Shown here piece after piece: positions 20,757-30,363 of a stretch of 64,000 bases of DNA. The stretch lies in the NCBI GenBank assembly GCA_938092135.1, contig CALLJL010000023.1, forward strand, positions 183,203 through 247,202, given 5' to 3'. The notes under the pieces are model-generated. The model did no database searches. It was not told the DNA's origin and saw only the letters and a list, made by a program, of their open reading frames with translations. The DNA is from an uncultured bacterium. Lineage in GTDB: Bacteria > Acidobacteriota > Aminicenantia > Aminicenantales > CALLJL01. A program made the translations under genes and the position numbers. Each line of letters opens with the position of its first letter. Within the stretch, counting starts at the first letter, position 1.

Positions 20757-21539
20757 GTGGAATTAAAAAATCTTTTGCTTCGAAAAGCCGATGGTTTGGG
20801 CTGGGTGACAATTAACCGTCCCGATAAACTCAATGCTCTGAACCTGGAGACGATAGAAGAGCTCCGTCAGGCTTTCGAAAACTGGCGAGATGATGAGGAA
20901 GTCCTGGCTGTAATTATCACCGGAGCAGGGGAGAAGGCCTTTGTCGCTGGAGCTGATATTAGTGAACTCGCTCGTTTAGATGAAACCTCTGGCCGGGAAT
21001 ATGCTCGGCGTGGACAAGAATTGACCCAGATAATTGAAAATTATCCCAAGCCAGTAATTGCGGCGATTAATGGTTATGCTCTCGGTGGAGGTACTGAGCT
21101 GGCCATGGCTTGCCATATTCGTCTGGCAGCGGAAACGGCCAAGATGGGTCAGCCTGAAGTAAAGCTTGGTCTTATCCCTGGCTTTGGTGGAACCCAGAGA
21201 TTGGCTCGCCTCATTGGTAAAGGCCTGGCCCTTGAAGTTATTCTAACTGGACGTATGGTCTCAGCCAATGAGGCCCTAAATTGGGGACTCGTCAACCGGG
21301 TTGTTCCTCCCGATCGTTTAATGGCTGAGGCTGAAACGCTGGCGAAAGAAATTATAAAAAATGGTCCATTGGCACTTAGCTCGGCCATTGAGGCGATCAA
21401 TAAGGGACTTGATCGGCCTCTCGATGAAGCTCTTGAAATAGAAGCGGAAATTTTTGGTCAGGTCTGCGCGACCGAAGATGCCCGTGAGGGCACAGCCGCC
21501 TTTCTAGAAAAAAGACCGCCCCGTTTTCGGGGACAATGA
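20757..21539 (+). CDS. enoyl-CoA hydratase (crotonase family)
   Basis: I chose GTG 20757 because AAAGGAGGGG lies directly before it and the resulting 260 residues are the family's usual length; a longer frame to 20694 would overlap the previous gene. The oxyanion-hole motif AFVAGADISEL and both catalytic glutamates (GGGTELAMAC, GQPEVKLG) are present, so it should hydrate 2-enoyl-CoA in beta-oxidation or acid fermentation. It may serve the same acyl-CoA metabolism as the CoA-transferase at 9491. Confidence 0.92.
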   Translation: MELKNLLLRKADGLGWVTINRPDKLNALNLETIEELRQAFENWRDDEEVLAVIITGAGEKAFVAGADISELARLDETSGREYARRGQELTQIIENYPKPVIAAINGYALGGGTELAMACHIRLAAETAKMGQPEVKLGLIPGFGGTQRLARLIGKGLALEVILTGRMVSANEALNWGLVNRVVPPDRLMAEAETLAKEIIKNGPLALSSAIEAINKGLDRPLDEALEIEAEIFGQVCATEDAREGTAAFLEKRPPRFRGQ

Positions 21540-21549
21540 GAGGTAAACC

Positions 21550-22020
21550 ATGAAAATTTATGAAGGACAGCTTCAAGCCAAGGGATGGAAGATAGGAATC
21601 ATTGTGAGTCGCTTTAACGATTTCATCTCTGCGCGCCTGCTTGAAGGAGCGCTTGATGCTCTGCGCCGCCTTGGGGCTGAGGAGGACGATCTTTCCATCT
21701 ACCGGGTTCCAGGTTCCTTTGAAATTCCCTTTTTAGCTAAAAAATTGGCTAAGTCAAGAAAAGTTGACGGCATTCTCTGTCTGGGAGTTTTAATCCGGGG
21801 AGATACTCCCCATTTTGATTTCCTGAGTGCGGAGATAACCAAGGGCATTGCCCAGGTTTCTTTAGAAGAAGGTGTGCCCTGCTCCTTTGGTATTTTGACC
21901 GTAGATAATATTGAGCAGGCCATTGAAAGGGCTGGAACTAAAGCAGGAAATAAAGGCTTCGACGCAGCCATGGCCCTAATTGAAATGCTTAATCTGGTTA
22001 AAACCGCTGAGCTTAGCTAA
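21550..22020 (+). CDS. ribH: 6,7-dimethyl-8-ribityllumazine synthase
   Basis: The 156-residue length and motifs are those of lumazine synthase: IVSRFNDFI at the N-terminus, [22 protein letters not shown] with the catalytic His, and [17 protein letters not shown]. It condenses the ribityl-pyrimidine with dihydroxybutanone phosphate in riboflavin synthesis. The other rib genes are not in the window. It is followed by nusB, a common gene pair. No FMN riboswitch is visible upstream. Confidence 0.95.
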   Translation: MKIYEGQLQAKGWKIGIIVSRFNDFISARLLEGALDALRRLGAEEDDLSIYRVPGSFEIPFLAKKLAKSRKVDGILCLGVLIRGDTPHFDFLSAEITKGIAQVSLEEGVPCSFGILTVDNIEQAIERAGTKAGNKGFDAAMALIEMLNLVKTAELS

Positions 22021-22039
22021 GGAGAGGAAGAAGTGGCCC

Positions 22040-22525
22040 ATGGGCCGAAGAAGGCATGCCCGCGAATGTGCTCTTCAAATTCTTTATGAGCTTGAATTTC
22101 ACGAAAATCAGGTCGAAGATCTTCTTGAATCCTATTGGCAGCAGAGAAAGGAACCTCCCGAAGTCAGGGAATACTGTGAATGGCTAGTGCGCGGAGTTGT
22201 TCGGGAGCGGGAGAAAATTGATGCGGCCATTCAAAGGATTTCCAAAAACTGGCGACTTTCGCGGATGGCCCTTGTCGATCGCAACATTTTGCGGCTGGCG
22301 GCTTTTGAGCTTGAAGCTGAACCTCATCTTGAACCCGCAATAATTATTAATGAAGCCATTGAGATAGCCAAAAAGTTTAGCGGTGAAGAGGCCGCTCATT
22401 TCATCAATGGCCTTCTCGATGCCCTCAAAAGAGAAAGGGAAAGACAAAATTTAGAAAGAGAGGAACCAGGGAAAAAGGAGAATTCAGAGGAGATAAAACA
22501 GGGAACAAAAGAAAAAAACAAATAG
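22040..22525 (+). CDS. nusB: transcription antitermination protein NusB
   Basis: ATG 22040 gives MGRRRHARECALQILYELE, the typical NusB N-terminus, and follows GGAGAGGAAGAAG; an upstream in-frame start inside ribH is less likely. The all-helical core ends at FINGLLDALKRE. The last 25 residues are a charged Glu/Lys tail beyond the usual end. NusB binds boxA RNA with NusE for rRNA antitermination. Confidence 0.93.
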   Translation: MGRRRHARECALQILYELEFHENQVEDLLESYWQQRKEPPEVREYCEWLVRGVVREREKIDAAIQRISKNWRLSRMALVDRNILRLAAFELEAEPHLEPAIIINEAIEIAKKFSGEEAAHFINGLLDALKRERERQNLEREEPGKKENSEEIKQGTKEKNK

Positions 22526-22595
22526 TAAAAATTATTTTTAGTCTTTATTTCAAAACAAAAAAAGGGTTTCAGACAAGAAAAAAGAGAGGACCGAA

Positions 22596-24083
22596 ATGGA
22601 TGAACAAAAAGAAAAGTTGAGTGATCAGGAGCTCGTTAGGCAGGAAAAGATGGCCAAACTCAAAGCCAAGGGTATTGATCTATTCCCCTATGTTTTCTTG
22701 AAAACCCATTCAGTCGATGAAATCATCGCTCAATTTGGTTCAAAAAGCAGGGAGGAACTGGAAACAGAAAAAATCAAAGTGAAAGTACCGGGTAGAATAA
22801 TGACCATCCGGCGCATGGGCCGGGCTACTTTTTTTCATATTGCTAACAGTCAATCGAGACTTCAGGCTTATATTCGTCAGGATGTCGTTGGTCCCGAAGC
22901 CTATGAGATTTTTGACCTTTATGACATCGGCGACATTGTTGGCCTTGAAGGAACCCTTTTTCGGACAAAAACAGGTGAGCTTACCGTGCTCGTTGAGAAT
23001 TTTAAGCTTCTAGCCAAGTGCTTTCATCCTTTGCCTGAAAAATGGCATGGCCTTCAGGATGTGGAATTGCGCTATCGCCGTCGCTACCTTGACCTTATCA
23101 TGAATCCTGAAGTGGCTCAGATTTTTTTGCTGCGAAGCAAAATGATTGCTTTGATGAGAAAATTCTTCGACGAAAGGGGTTACATTGAAGTGGAAACTCC
23201 CATGATGCATCCTATTCCCGGTGGAGCTGCGGCCAGACCCTTTAAAACCTTTCATAATGCCCTTGGCCTTGAGCTTTATCTCCGAATTGCTCCCGAGCTT
23301 TATCTAAAAAGATTAGTTATTGGCGGAATAGAAAAAGTGTATGAGATCAATCGCAACTTCCGCAATGAAGGGATTTCCTCTGAACACAACCCAGAATTTA
23401 CCATGCTGGAATTTTATCAGGCTTATAGTGATTATTACGATATGCTGGATTTAACTGAAGAGCTATTAGTTTATCTTTGCGAAAACCTTCTTGGCCGAGA
23501 TGAGCTTACCTATGGCGACCAAATCATTTCTTTCCGAAGGCCCTTTCGCCGAATAAAATTCAGGGAAGCTCTTCTCCAGTACAGTGGTCTTAGTCCGAGC
23601 CGTTTTGACCGGCCCGAAGAGATTATTTCTTTTGCCAGAAATTTTTCTCCTGAAAAGGAAGCCATAACTTACGGTAAGGCCTTAGATATTGTTTTTGATA
23701 AATGTGTCAAGCCCCATCTCATCCAGCCAACCTTTGTCCTTAATCCGCCTAGAGAAATCTCTCCTCTGGCCAAGGCCTCAAGGGACAACCCCGAGGAAGC
23801 TGAACGCTTTGAGCTCATTATTGCTGGAATGGAAATAGCTAATGCTTTTACCGAACTTAATGACCCAGCTGATCAGCTGGCCCGATTTGAACAGCAGCTT
23901 GAAGCCCGAAAGAAAGGCGATGAGGAGGCTCACTGGCTCGATCTTGATTATATTCAGGCCTTAGAATATGGTTTGCCTCCGACCGGAGGCGAAGGAATTG
24001 GCATTGATCGGCTGACGATGATTTTTACGAATCGACGGTCGATCCGGGAGGTAATTCTTTTTCCCCTCTTAAGACCAAAGTAG
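22596..24083 (+). CDS. lysS: lysyl-tRNA synthetase, class II
   Basis: The 495 residues comprise an OB-fold anticodon domain (about 55-160) and the class II catalytic core with motif 2 (FRNEGISSEHNPEFTMLE) and motif 3 (GGEGIGIDRLTMIF). The insertion after motif 2 is normal for LysRS. It charges tRNA(Lys). A 70-base gap separates it from nusB; lolC/E starts 9 bases later. Confidence 0.97.
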   Translation: MDEQKEKLSDQELVRQEKMAKLKAKGIDLFPYVFLKTHSVDEIIAQFGSKSREELETEKIKVKVPGRIMTIRRMGRATFFHIANSQSRLQAYIRQDVVGPEAYEIFDLYDIGDIVGLEGTLFRTKTGELTVLVENFKLLAKCFHPLPEKWHGLQDVELRYRRRYLDLIMNPEVAQIFLLRSKMIALMRKFFDERGYIEVETPMMHPIPGGAAARPFKTFHNALGLELYLRIAPELYLKRLVIGGIEKVYEINRNFRNEGISSEHNPEFTMLEFYQAYSDYYDMLDLTEELLVYLCENLLGRDELTYGDQIISFRRPFRRIKFREALLQYSGLSPSRFDRPEEIISFARNFSPEKEAITYGKALDIVFDKCVKPHLIQPTFVLNPPREISPLAKASRDNPEEAERFELIIAGMEIANAFTELNDPADQLARFEQQLEARKKGDEEAHWLDLDYIQALEYGLPPTGGEGIGIDRLTMIFTNRRSIREVILFPLLRPK

Positions 24084-24092
24084 TTTAATTCC

Positions 24093-25307
24093 ATGGCCTA
24101 TGAACTTTTAATTTCAAGTCGTTATCTTGTTGCTCCTCGCAAGCAAGCTTTTATTTCCGTTATCACTTTAATTTCAATTCTTGGAGTAACCATTGGCGTC
24201 ATGGCCCTGATTATTGCCATCAGTCTTATAACCGGATTCCAGGAAGATGTCCAGGACAAAATTCTCGGGGCCACTTCCCACATTATGATTTCTGATTTGA
24301 GCGGCGAAGGAATAAAGGACTATGAGAAGATAGCTCAGCAGGTGGCTGAAGTTGAGGGTGTTATAGCTGTAACCCCGGTTCTTTATGAACAGGTTCTTTT
24401 AACTGGAATTTTAGGCAGCTCTGGAGCTATGTTGCGAGGCCTGGAATTTGAGAAAGAGAAAGGGTATGCCCCCTGGCTCCAAAAGCTTGAATCGGGAAGA
24501 TTGCCCGAGGAAAGCGAAGCAGGTCTTCTCCTGGGGAAGAATCTGGCCGCGAATCTTGGAGTTAATGTTGGCGATTCCATCACCGTTTTATTTCCCTCTT
24601 CCCGTCTTTCACCCCTTGGGCCAATACCCAGGACAAAAAATCTAATTGTCTCTGGAATTTTTTCTTCCGGTCTATACGAATTTGATTCGACCTCAGCTCT
24701 TCTCCCCCTGAAGATTGCCCAGAAATTATTAAATCGAGAAAATCGGGTGTCAATGCTTCAACTGAGAATTAAGAAAATCTTTGCCGCTCCCCAGTTGGCT
24801 GAGAGGCTGCGGGAAATTCTTCCTCCCTATCTCTATCCCACAACTTGGATGGAACTTAATCGTTCCCTTTTTTCAGCTCTTAAACTGGAAAAAACCCTCC
24901 TTTTCCTGACAATTGCCCTGATCGTTTTCGTCGCTGCCCTCAATATAATTGCTACTCTGATTCTCATGGTCATGGAAAAGACTCGCGATATAGGAATTCT
25001 AATGGCTTTAGGGGCTACGGCTGAAAGTATCCGAAAAATTTTCTTTTACCAGGGGGCTATGATTGGTCTTATTGGCACAGCTCTGGGTTGTGTTCTCGGT
25101 CTGGCCTGGTGTTGGTTAGCCAACAGTTTTCAATTAATCAAAGTGCCTCCTGATATCTATCAGATTGCCTTTGTCCCCTTTCGCCTCCATTTTCTTGATC
25201 TTTTAATGATCGTTGGCGTAAGTCTTTTTATTACGTTCCTGGCGCCCCTTTTTCCGGCCCGCCGAGCTGCTCGGGTCGATCCTGTGGCTGCTTTGCGCTA
25301 TGAATAA
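24093..25307 (+). CDS. lipoprotein-releasing ABC permease LolC/LolE
   Basis: The 404 residues match LolC/E: an N-terminal helix (FISVITLISILGVTIGVMAL), a periplasmic domain, and three C-terminal helices with EKTRDIGILMALGATAESI and [18 protein letters not shown]. It extracts outer-membrane lipoproteins from the inner membrane. Only one permease gene is present, so it is probably a homodimer (LolF-like arrangement). It overlaps lolD by 8 bases. Confidence 0.92.
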   Translation: MAYELLISSRYLVAPRKQAFISVITLISILGVTIGVMALIIAISLITGFQEDVQDKILGATSHIMISDLSGEGIKDYEKIAQQVAEVEGVIAVTPVLYEQVLLTGILGSSGAMLRGLEFEKEKGYAPWLQKLESGRLPEESEAGLLLGKNLAANLGVNVGDSITVLFPSSRLSPLGPIPRTKNLIVSGIFSSGLYEFDSTSALLPLKIAQKLLNRENRVSMLQLRIKKIFAAPQLAERLREILPPYLYPTTWMELNRSLFSALKLEKTLLFLTIALIVFVAALNIIATLILMVMEKTRDIGILMALGATAESIRKIFFYQGAMIGLIGTALGCVLGLAWCWLANSFQLIKVPPDIYQIAFVPFRLHFLDLLMIVGVSLFITFLAPLFPARRAARVDPVAALRYE

Positions 25308-26010
25308 ATCAGCCAATAAATTAATCATTGTCCGCCAGCTGGTAAAGATTTATCCCCTTCCCGATGGTGAACTCAAAGTTCTCGATGGCCTTGACCTTGA
25401 AGTTGAAAGGGGGGATTTGGTGGCCATTATGGGGGCATCAGGGGTGGGAAAAACGACCCTACTCAATATTATTGGGACGATCGATCGTCCGACCTCAGGA
25501 GAAGTTTTCTTTGAGAATGAAGCTCTTTTCAGTAAAGATCCCAGGGAGCTGGCCCGAATCAGAAATAAAAAAATTGGCTTTGTTTTTCAATTTTTTCATC
25601 TCTTGCCTGAATTTACGGTTATTGAAAACCTGAGTCTTCCTCTCTTGATTGCTGGCTGGCCAAGACAAAAGGCTCTTTCCAAAGCTTGGGAGTTACTGAA
25701 AGAAGTCGGATTGGAGAAAAAGGCCAGGGTTTATCCCAGTCTTCTTTCTGGAGGAGAACAGCAAAGAGTAGCTATAGCCAGAGCTCTTGTTACTGAACCA
25801 AGCCTTCTTTTGGCCGACGAACCTACCGGCAATCTTGACTGGGGAACGGGCGAAAAGATAATGGAGCTACTCAGCTATTTTCATGAGAAAAAGGGTTTAA
25901 CCTCCCTTGTTGTTACCCATAATGAAAAGGTGGCTCGCTTCTGTCACCGGGTCTTTCGCCTGGAGGACGGCCGATTGAAACCAATCCTCGACCGAAGCAG
26001 TTTATTCTAA
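25300..26010 (+). CDS. lolD: lipoprotein-releasing ABC ATPase LolD
   Basis: The 236-residue ATPase has Walker [10 protein letters not shown], the LolD-type Q-loop region [21 protein letters not shown], signature [15 protein letters not shown] and Walker [13 protein letters not shown]. Translational overlap with the permease gene fixes its partner. It powers release of mature lipoproteins toward the outer membrane, fitting the following bamA/lpx block. Confidence 0.95.
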   Translation: MNKSANKLIIVRQLVKIYPLPDGELKVLDGLDLEVERGDLVAIMGASGVGKTTLLNIIGTIDRPTSGEVFFENEALFSKDPRELARIRNKKIGFVFQFFHLLPEFTVIENLSLPLLIAGWPRQKALSKAWELLKEVGLEKKARVYPSLLSGGEQQRVAIARALVTEPSLLLADEPTGNLDWGTGEKIMELLSYFHEKKGLTSLVVTHNEKVARFCHRVFRLEDGRLKPILDRSSLF

Positions 26011-26138
26011 TGAGTGGCCGGCCATGTCCTTACGGGCTGATAAAAATAATAGGTTTAAAAGCCAAGTGGTCACAAGAAAGGACGGAAAAGGTTGGTCTGA
26101 TTAAGGCTGGTTTACCCAGATTATAATTATCTCTTCTT

Positions 26139-26167
26139 TTGAAAAAGATAAATGAATATGCTATAAG
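26139..26167 (+). promoter_or_regulatory. candidate sigma-70 promoter for bamA
   Basis: TTGAAA (26139-26144), a 17-base spacer and TATAAG (26162-26167) preceded by TGC form an extended -10 promoter. The -10 ends only nine bases before the ATG at 26177, so a transcript from it would be nearly leaderless; AAGGA at the same place could be the ribosome site instead. Confidence 0.4.
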
Positions 26168-26176
26168 GAAAAATGG

Positions 26177-28489
26177 ATGAAGAAAGTAATTTTTTGCTTG
26201 TCTTTGCTTTTTTTGACTACTCTTCTTTCATCTCAGGAACTAATTGAAAGAATTGATATCATTGGCAATGATCGGGTGACTAGAGAAACGATCCTTTATT
26301 ATTTATCTTCAAGAGAAGGAGGGTATTATAACGAGGAAACCCTGCGCAAGGATTTTCTCGTTCTCTGGGGGACAGGGTTTTTTAGCAATCTCAGAATTGA
26401 GGCTGACGATGGCGAAAGGGGCAAGATTGTCCGCATTCTGGTTGAAGAAAATCCCGTCATCCGAAATATAACTTATAAAACTGGGAAAAGGGTCAAACAG
26501 GATGACATTACCAATAAATTAAAGGAGAAAGACGCTTATCTTCTTCCTTATTCTTATTATAATCCTTATAAAATAAAAAAAATTCAAAAGACCATTCTTG
26601 ATTTGCTAGCGGAGAAGGGGCTTCAGGCCGCCAAGGTTGAGGTAGAAACAGAAAGAAAGGGTAAAAATGAAATTGAACTTTTCTTCAAAATCGATGAGGG
26701 TCCTAAGCTGAGAATCGCTGAGGTAGTTTTTACCGGGCAGCCCAAGCTCCCTCCGAGTTTACTTCAGGAAGCGATGAAAAGTAATCAGAAACACAGTTTT
26801 TTTACTTGGGCAGCTGGCCGAGATGTCTATAAAGAAAATAAATTGAATGAAGAGGTGGAAAATATTCGCAAAAGGTTGCAGGAGTATGGATACATGGAAG
26901 CCTCAGTGGGTGAGCCGCGTCTTGAAGAGACCGAGCAGAGAACAGTTTTCTTCCGGAAACAGAAGATGATGCGGGTGATTTTTCCGGTACAGGCTGGTTA
27001 CCGCTACGTTGTTGGCGATATTAAAATAGAGGGCAATAAGATTATCCGGACAGGTTATCTTGAAAGCCTAATCAAGCTCAAGCCTGGTGAAGCCTATAAC
27101 AGCAAGCTCAGGGAAAAGACGATTGAGAAAATGGGCGAGGTCTATCGCGATGCCGGCTTTTTATATGCTCAGATCATTCCTATCGAAAGCCTTGACCCTA
27201 GGAACAAAGTTGTTAACTTAACTTTTTCAATCCACGAAGGTGAGCTGGCTTTCCTTAAAAGGCTTGAATTCCGGGGCAATACCTTTACCAAAGATAAAGT
27301 TCTTCGCCGGGAAATGTTGATCCGGGAAGGTGATCCCTTCCGATTAGCTCTTTTCAAAGACAGCTTGCTTCGCATAAAGCAGCTCGGTCTGGTTGATCTC
27401 GAGAAGGACCCTGAGGTTAAGCCTGACCCTGAAAATCCCACTCAAATAAACGCCACCATTAATGTAAGAGAGTTACAGCGCAATAATATTCAATTTACCG
27501 CTGGTTACAGTGGCTATGAAGGAACCTTTGTGGCTTTAAGCTATTCCACCGTGAATTTCCTAGGGACAGGTGAAACCCTTGAAGTCACAGCCCAATATGG
27601 TAAGCGCATTAAGAACTATGTTTTTGGCTTTACCGAACCCTACATTAAAGATTTGCCCTTTACCGCCGGTTTTAATATCTATGATCGTTATATTTTGATT
27701 CCCTTCCTTTACGACCAAAAGGCTCGAGGGGTGGACCTTCTTTTAGGCGGAAGAATAAGAGGTTATTTAAGGGCCAACCTTAATTACAGCTACCAATTCA
27801 TTGATATCAAGCCCCCAGCTGAAGAAGGCTCTTACTATTATTTTGATCCCTATTACATTGGTCTTTTTGGCTGGGGACGCTATAAAGTTAGTAGTCTCAC
27901 CCCGACGATTTATCGGTCGACGGTCGACAGTCCCCTTACTCCCACGAGAGGAACCATGTATCTCTTTTCCATCAAAATTGCTGGCTCTTTTCTCGGCGGT
28001 GAAATTCATCTGATCAAACCTCATTTTGAATGGACCTTTTTTAAGCCCGTTTTCTTCAATCATGTTATTGGTCTTCACCTTGATTATGAATATGTGAAAC
28101 CTCTGAGGAATTCCAAGGTTCCTTTCTGGGAGAAATTCTATCTTGGAGGTGAAAGATCGCTTCGTGGCTATGAAATTTATTCGATTGGACCGAGAAGCGA
28201 AAAGGGAACTAACATTGGTGGCGACAGATCGCTCATTTTTAATGCTGAATATATCATTCCTGTGGGTGGCCCCCTTTATTTGATTTTCTTTTATGATCGA
28301 GGCAATGCTTATGCCTTAAGTGAAAAAATTTCTTTTAAGAATACTTATACGTCGACAGGACTTGAAGCTAGAATATTTGTTCCTGCTTTAAGAGTTCCCT
28401 TCCGACTGATTTTTGCTTATAATAATCCCACAGTTTATAAAGAAGAATCCCGTTTTGCCTTTCGCTTTGCGATCGGGACTACATTTTAA
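26177..28489 (+). CDS. bamA: outer-membrane protein assembly factor BamA (Omp85)
   Basis: The 770 residues include a signal peptide (MKKVIFCLSLLFLTTLLSSQ), about five POTRA domains (22-430; for example FRGNTFTKDKVLRREMLIREGD) and a C-terminal 16-strand barrel with the family motif GGERSLRGYE near 658 and a final Phe (FAIGTTF). It inserts barrel proteins into the outer membrane. A skp-like chaperone gene follows, the normal neighbour. Confidence 0.95.
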   Translation: MKKVIFCLSLLFLTTLLSSQELIERIDIIGNDRVTRETILYYLSSREGGYYNEETLRKDFLVLWGTGFFSNLRIEADDGERGKIVRILVEENPVIRNITYKTGKRVKQDDITNKLKEKDAYLLPYSYYNPYKIKKIQKTILDLLAEKGLQAAKVEVETERKGKNEIELFFKIDEGPKLRIAEVVFTGQPKLPPSLLQEAMKSNQKHSFFTWAAGRDVYKENKLNEEVENIRKRLQEYGYMEASVGEPRLEETEQRTVFFRKQKMMRVIFPVQAGYRYVVGDIKIEGNKIIRTGYLESLIKLKPGEAYNSKLREKTIEKMGEVYRDAGFLYAQIIPIESLDPRNKVVNLTFSIHEGELAFLKRLEFRGNTFTKDKVLRREMLIREGDPFRLALFKDSLLRIKQLGLVDLEKDPEVKPDPENPTQINATINVRELQRNNIQFTAGYSGYEGTFVALSYSTVNFLGTGETLEVTAQYGKRIKNYVFGFTEPYIKDLPFTAGFNIYDRYILIPFLYDQKARGVDLLLGGRIRGYLRANLNYSYQFIDIKPPAEEGSYYYFDPYYIGLFGWGRYKVSSLTPTIYRSTVDSPLTPTRGTMYLFSIKIAGSFLGGEIHLIKPHFEWTFFKPVFFNHVIGLHLDYEYVKPLRNSKVPFWEKFYLGGERSLRGYEIYSIGPRSEKGTNIGGDRSLIFNAEYIIPVGGPLYLIFFYDRGNAYALSEKISFKNTYTSTGLEARIFVPALRVPFRLIFAYNNPTVYKEESRFAFRFAIGTTF

Positions 28490-28502
28490 AAAAGAAGAAA
28501 CA

Positions 28503-28518
28503 CACCTGCTATCAGGTG
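28503..28518 (+). promoter_or_regulatory. RNA hairpin before the skp-like gene
   Basis: CACCTG-CTAT-CAGGTG is a perfect 6-bp stem with a 4-base loop, placed between the bamA stop and the AAGGAGG ribosome site of the next gene. There is no T-run, so it is not a terminator; it may stabilise or process the bamA-skp mRNA. Confidence 0.4.
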
Positions 28519-28534
28519 AAAAAGGAGGTATGAG

Positions 28535-29062
28535 ATGAGGAGAAAAGTTTTCATTATGATCCTGGCCTTGATGATCATTTGTTCCGGCTTTTCCTTTATT
28601 CAAGCTCAATCTAAAATAGCTGTAATTAATTCCCAGGATGTTCTCGAGAAGTCGATTGAGGGAAAGAGAGTTTTAGCTCAGCTGAGCGAACAGGACAGAA
28701 AGAACCAGGACCAGCTGGCCAAGCTGGATGAGGAAATTCGCAAGCTCGAAACGAGACTCAACACCCAGCGTTTGACGCTGACTGAGGAAGCTTTGCTTCA
28801 GCTCAATTCTGATTTAACTAAGAAAAGGACGGAAAGAACCCGGCTTTCTGAAGATATGGCCAGGGATATGCAGGAACTTCAGTATCGCCTTTATACCCGT
28901 CTCCAGAATGAACTCATCCCTATCATTGAACAAATTGGTAAGGAAAAAGGTTTTGACATAATTCTGGATTTAGGACGCAGCGGCGCCGTCTTTGTTAATC
29001 CAGCCATTGATATCACCGAAGAAGTTATCAAGCGTTACGACGCTCTGAAGACCAAGAAGTGA
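28535..29062 (+). CDS. skp: OmpH/Skp-family periplasmic chaperone
   Basis: At 175 residues with a signal peptide (IMILALMIICSGFSFIQAQ) and a long coiled-coil (about 55-125), this fits Skp, which carries unfolded barrel proteins to BamA. The ending YDALKTKK is typical. It has a strong AAGGAGG site. Here lpxD, which normally follows skp, is absent; fabZ follows directly. Confidence 0.9.
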   Translation: MRRKVFIMILALMIICSGFSFIQAQSKIAVINSQDVLEKSIEGKRVLAQLSEQDRKNQDQLAKLDEEIRKLETRLNTQRLTLTEEALLQLNSDLTKKRTERTRLSEDMARDMQELQYRLYTRLQNELIPIIEQIGKEKGFDIILDLGRSGAVFVNPAIDITEEVIKRYDALKTKK

Positions 29063-29099
29063 AGTTGGTTTTACCGGCAGGCTCCCCAAGAGTAAAAGA

Positions 29100-29549
29100 A
29101 TGTACAAAATAGAAGAGATAGCTAAGTTTTTACCCCATCGTTACCCCTTCCTTCTAGTTGACCGTGTCCTATCTTTGGAAAAGGGGAAATCCATTGTCGG
29201 GCTGAAAAATGTAACAGTTAATGAACCCTTTTTCCAGGGACATTTTCCTGAAAAAAAAATCATGCCCGGGGTCCTGATTATTGAAGCGATGGCTCAATGC
29301 GGGGGAATACTTCTTTATCATTCCGTTGATGATCCCCAGGGTAAATTTGTTCTTTTAAGTCGAGTGGATAATGCCCGTTTCCGACGAGCCGTTGTTCCTG
29401 GAGATACCCTTCGTCTTGAAGCTGAAATTGTTAGAATAAGGCAGCGTTTCTGCGAATTAAAAACAAGGGCTCTGGTGGGTGATGAAATTGCCGCTGAAGC
29501 TAATATTTTGGCCGCCATTTTAAATCTTAAAGAATTAGATGCGCTCTAA
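29100..29549 (+). CDS. fabZ: 3-hydroxyacyl-ACP dehydratase FabZ
   Basis: The 149-residue hot-dog fold protein has LPHRYPFLLVDRV and the catalytic GHFPEKKIMPGVLIIEAMAQ segment with His and Glu. It dehydrates 3-hydroxyacyl-ACP and shares the acyl pool with LpxA, whose gene overlaps its end by 11 bases. Confidence 0.95.
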   Translation: MYKIEEIAKFLPHRYPFLLVDRVLSLEKGKSIVGLKNVTVNEPFFQGHFPEKKIMPGVLIIEAMAQCGGILLYHSVDDPQGKFVLLSRVDNARFRRAVVPGDTLRLEAEIVRIRQRFCELKTRALVGDEIAAEANILAAILNLKELDAL

Positions 29550-30363
29550 AGAAGTCATCATCCATCCTACGGCCTACGTAGATCCTAAAGCTGAGATAGA
29601 ACCTGGGGTTTTCATTGGTCCTTACTGTGTGGTCGAGGAAGGAGTTCATCTTCGACAGGGGACAAGACTTGAAGCCCACGTAGTCATTAAGGGATTAACT
29701 GAGGTCGGCCAAAACTGCCTTTTTTCACCCTATTCAGTCATTGGCACTGAACCCCAAGATATAACCTATAAAGGAGAGCCTACCCAAGTCATTATTGGCG
29801 ATCGAAACATTTTTCGGGAATTTATCACTGTTCATCGGGGCACGGTCAAGGGAGGCGGGATAACGCGAATTGGCCATGATAATTATTTCATGGCCTATGT
29901 CCACATTGCCCATGATTGTCAGATAGGTGATAAAACTATTTTCATTAACGGAGCTACCTTAGGCGGCCACGTAGAAGTGGATGATTATGCCACCGTGGGA
30001 GCTTTTACCGGCGTCCATCAATTTTGTCGCATAGGCAAGTATGCCTTTATTGGTGGCTTTTCAGTTATTACCCAGGATGTTTTGCCCTTTTGTCGGTTTG
30101 CTGGTATGAGACCGGCTAAATTCTATGGAGTTAATGTGGTTGGCCTTCGTCGTCAGGGTTTTTCGGCGGAGAGAATCCAGCAAATAAAGGAAATGATTAA
30201 AATAATTTATTTTTCGAATTTAAATACAAGCCAGGCCGTAGAGAAAATTAAAGAAATCATCGAGCCCGTTCCAGATCGGGAGGAAATTCTTAATTTTATA
30301 GCCAACTCTCGACGGGGTATAATTAAAAAGGTAGCTGAAGAGTGGGAAATAGAGTTGCTTTAA
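29539..30363 (+). CDS. lpxA: UDP-GlcNAc acyltransferase LpxA
   Basis: The 274 residues form hexapeptide repeats of a left-handed beta-helix (VFIGPYCVVEEGV, AYVHIAHDCQIGD with the catalytic His) followed by the C-terminal helical domain. It starts lipid A synthesis by 3-O- or 3-N-acylation of the UDP-sugar. Its end overlaps lpxI. Confidence 0.95.
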   Translation: MRSKEVIIHPTAYVDPKAEIEPGVFIGPYCVVEEGVHLRQGTRLEAHVVIKGLTEVGQNCLFSPYSVIGTEPQDITYKGEPTQVIIGDRNIFREFITVHRGTVKGGGITRIGHDNYFMAYVHIAHDCQIGDKTIFINGATLGGHVEVDDYATVGAFTGVHQFCRIGKYAFIGGFSVITQDVLPFCRFAGMRPAKFYGVNVVGLRRQGFSAERIQQIKEMIKIIYFSNLNTSQAVEKIKEIIEPVPDREEILNFIANSRRGIIKKVAEEWEIELL

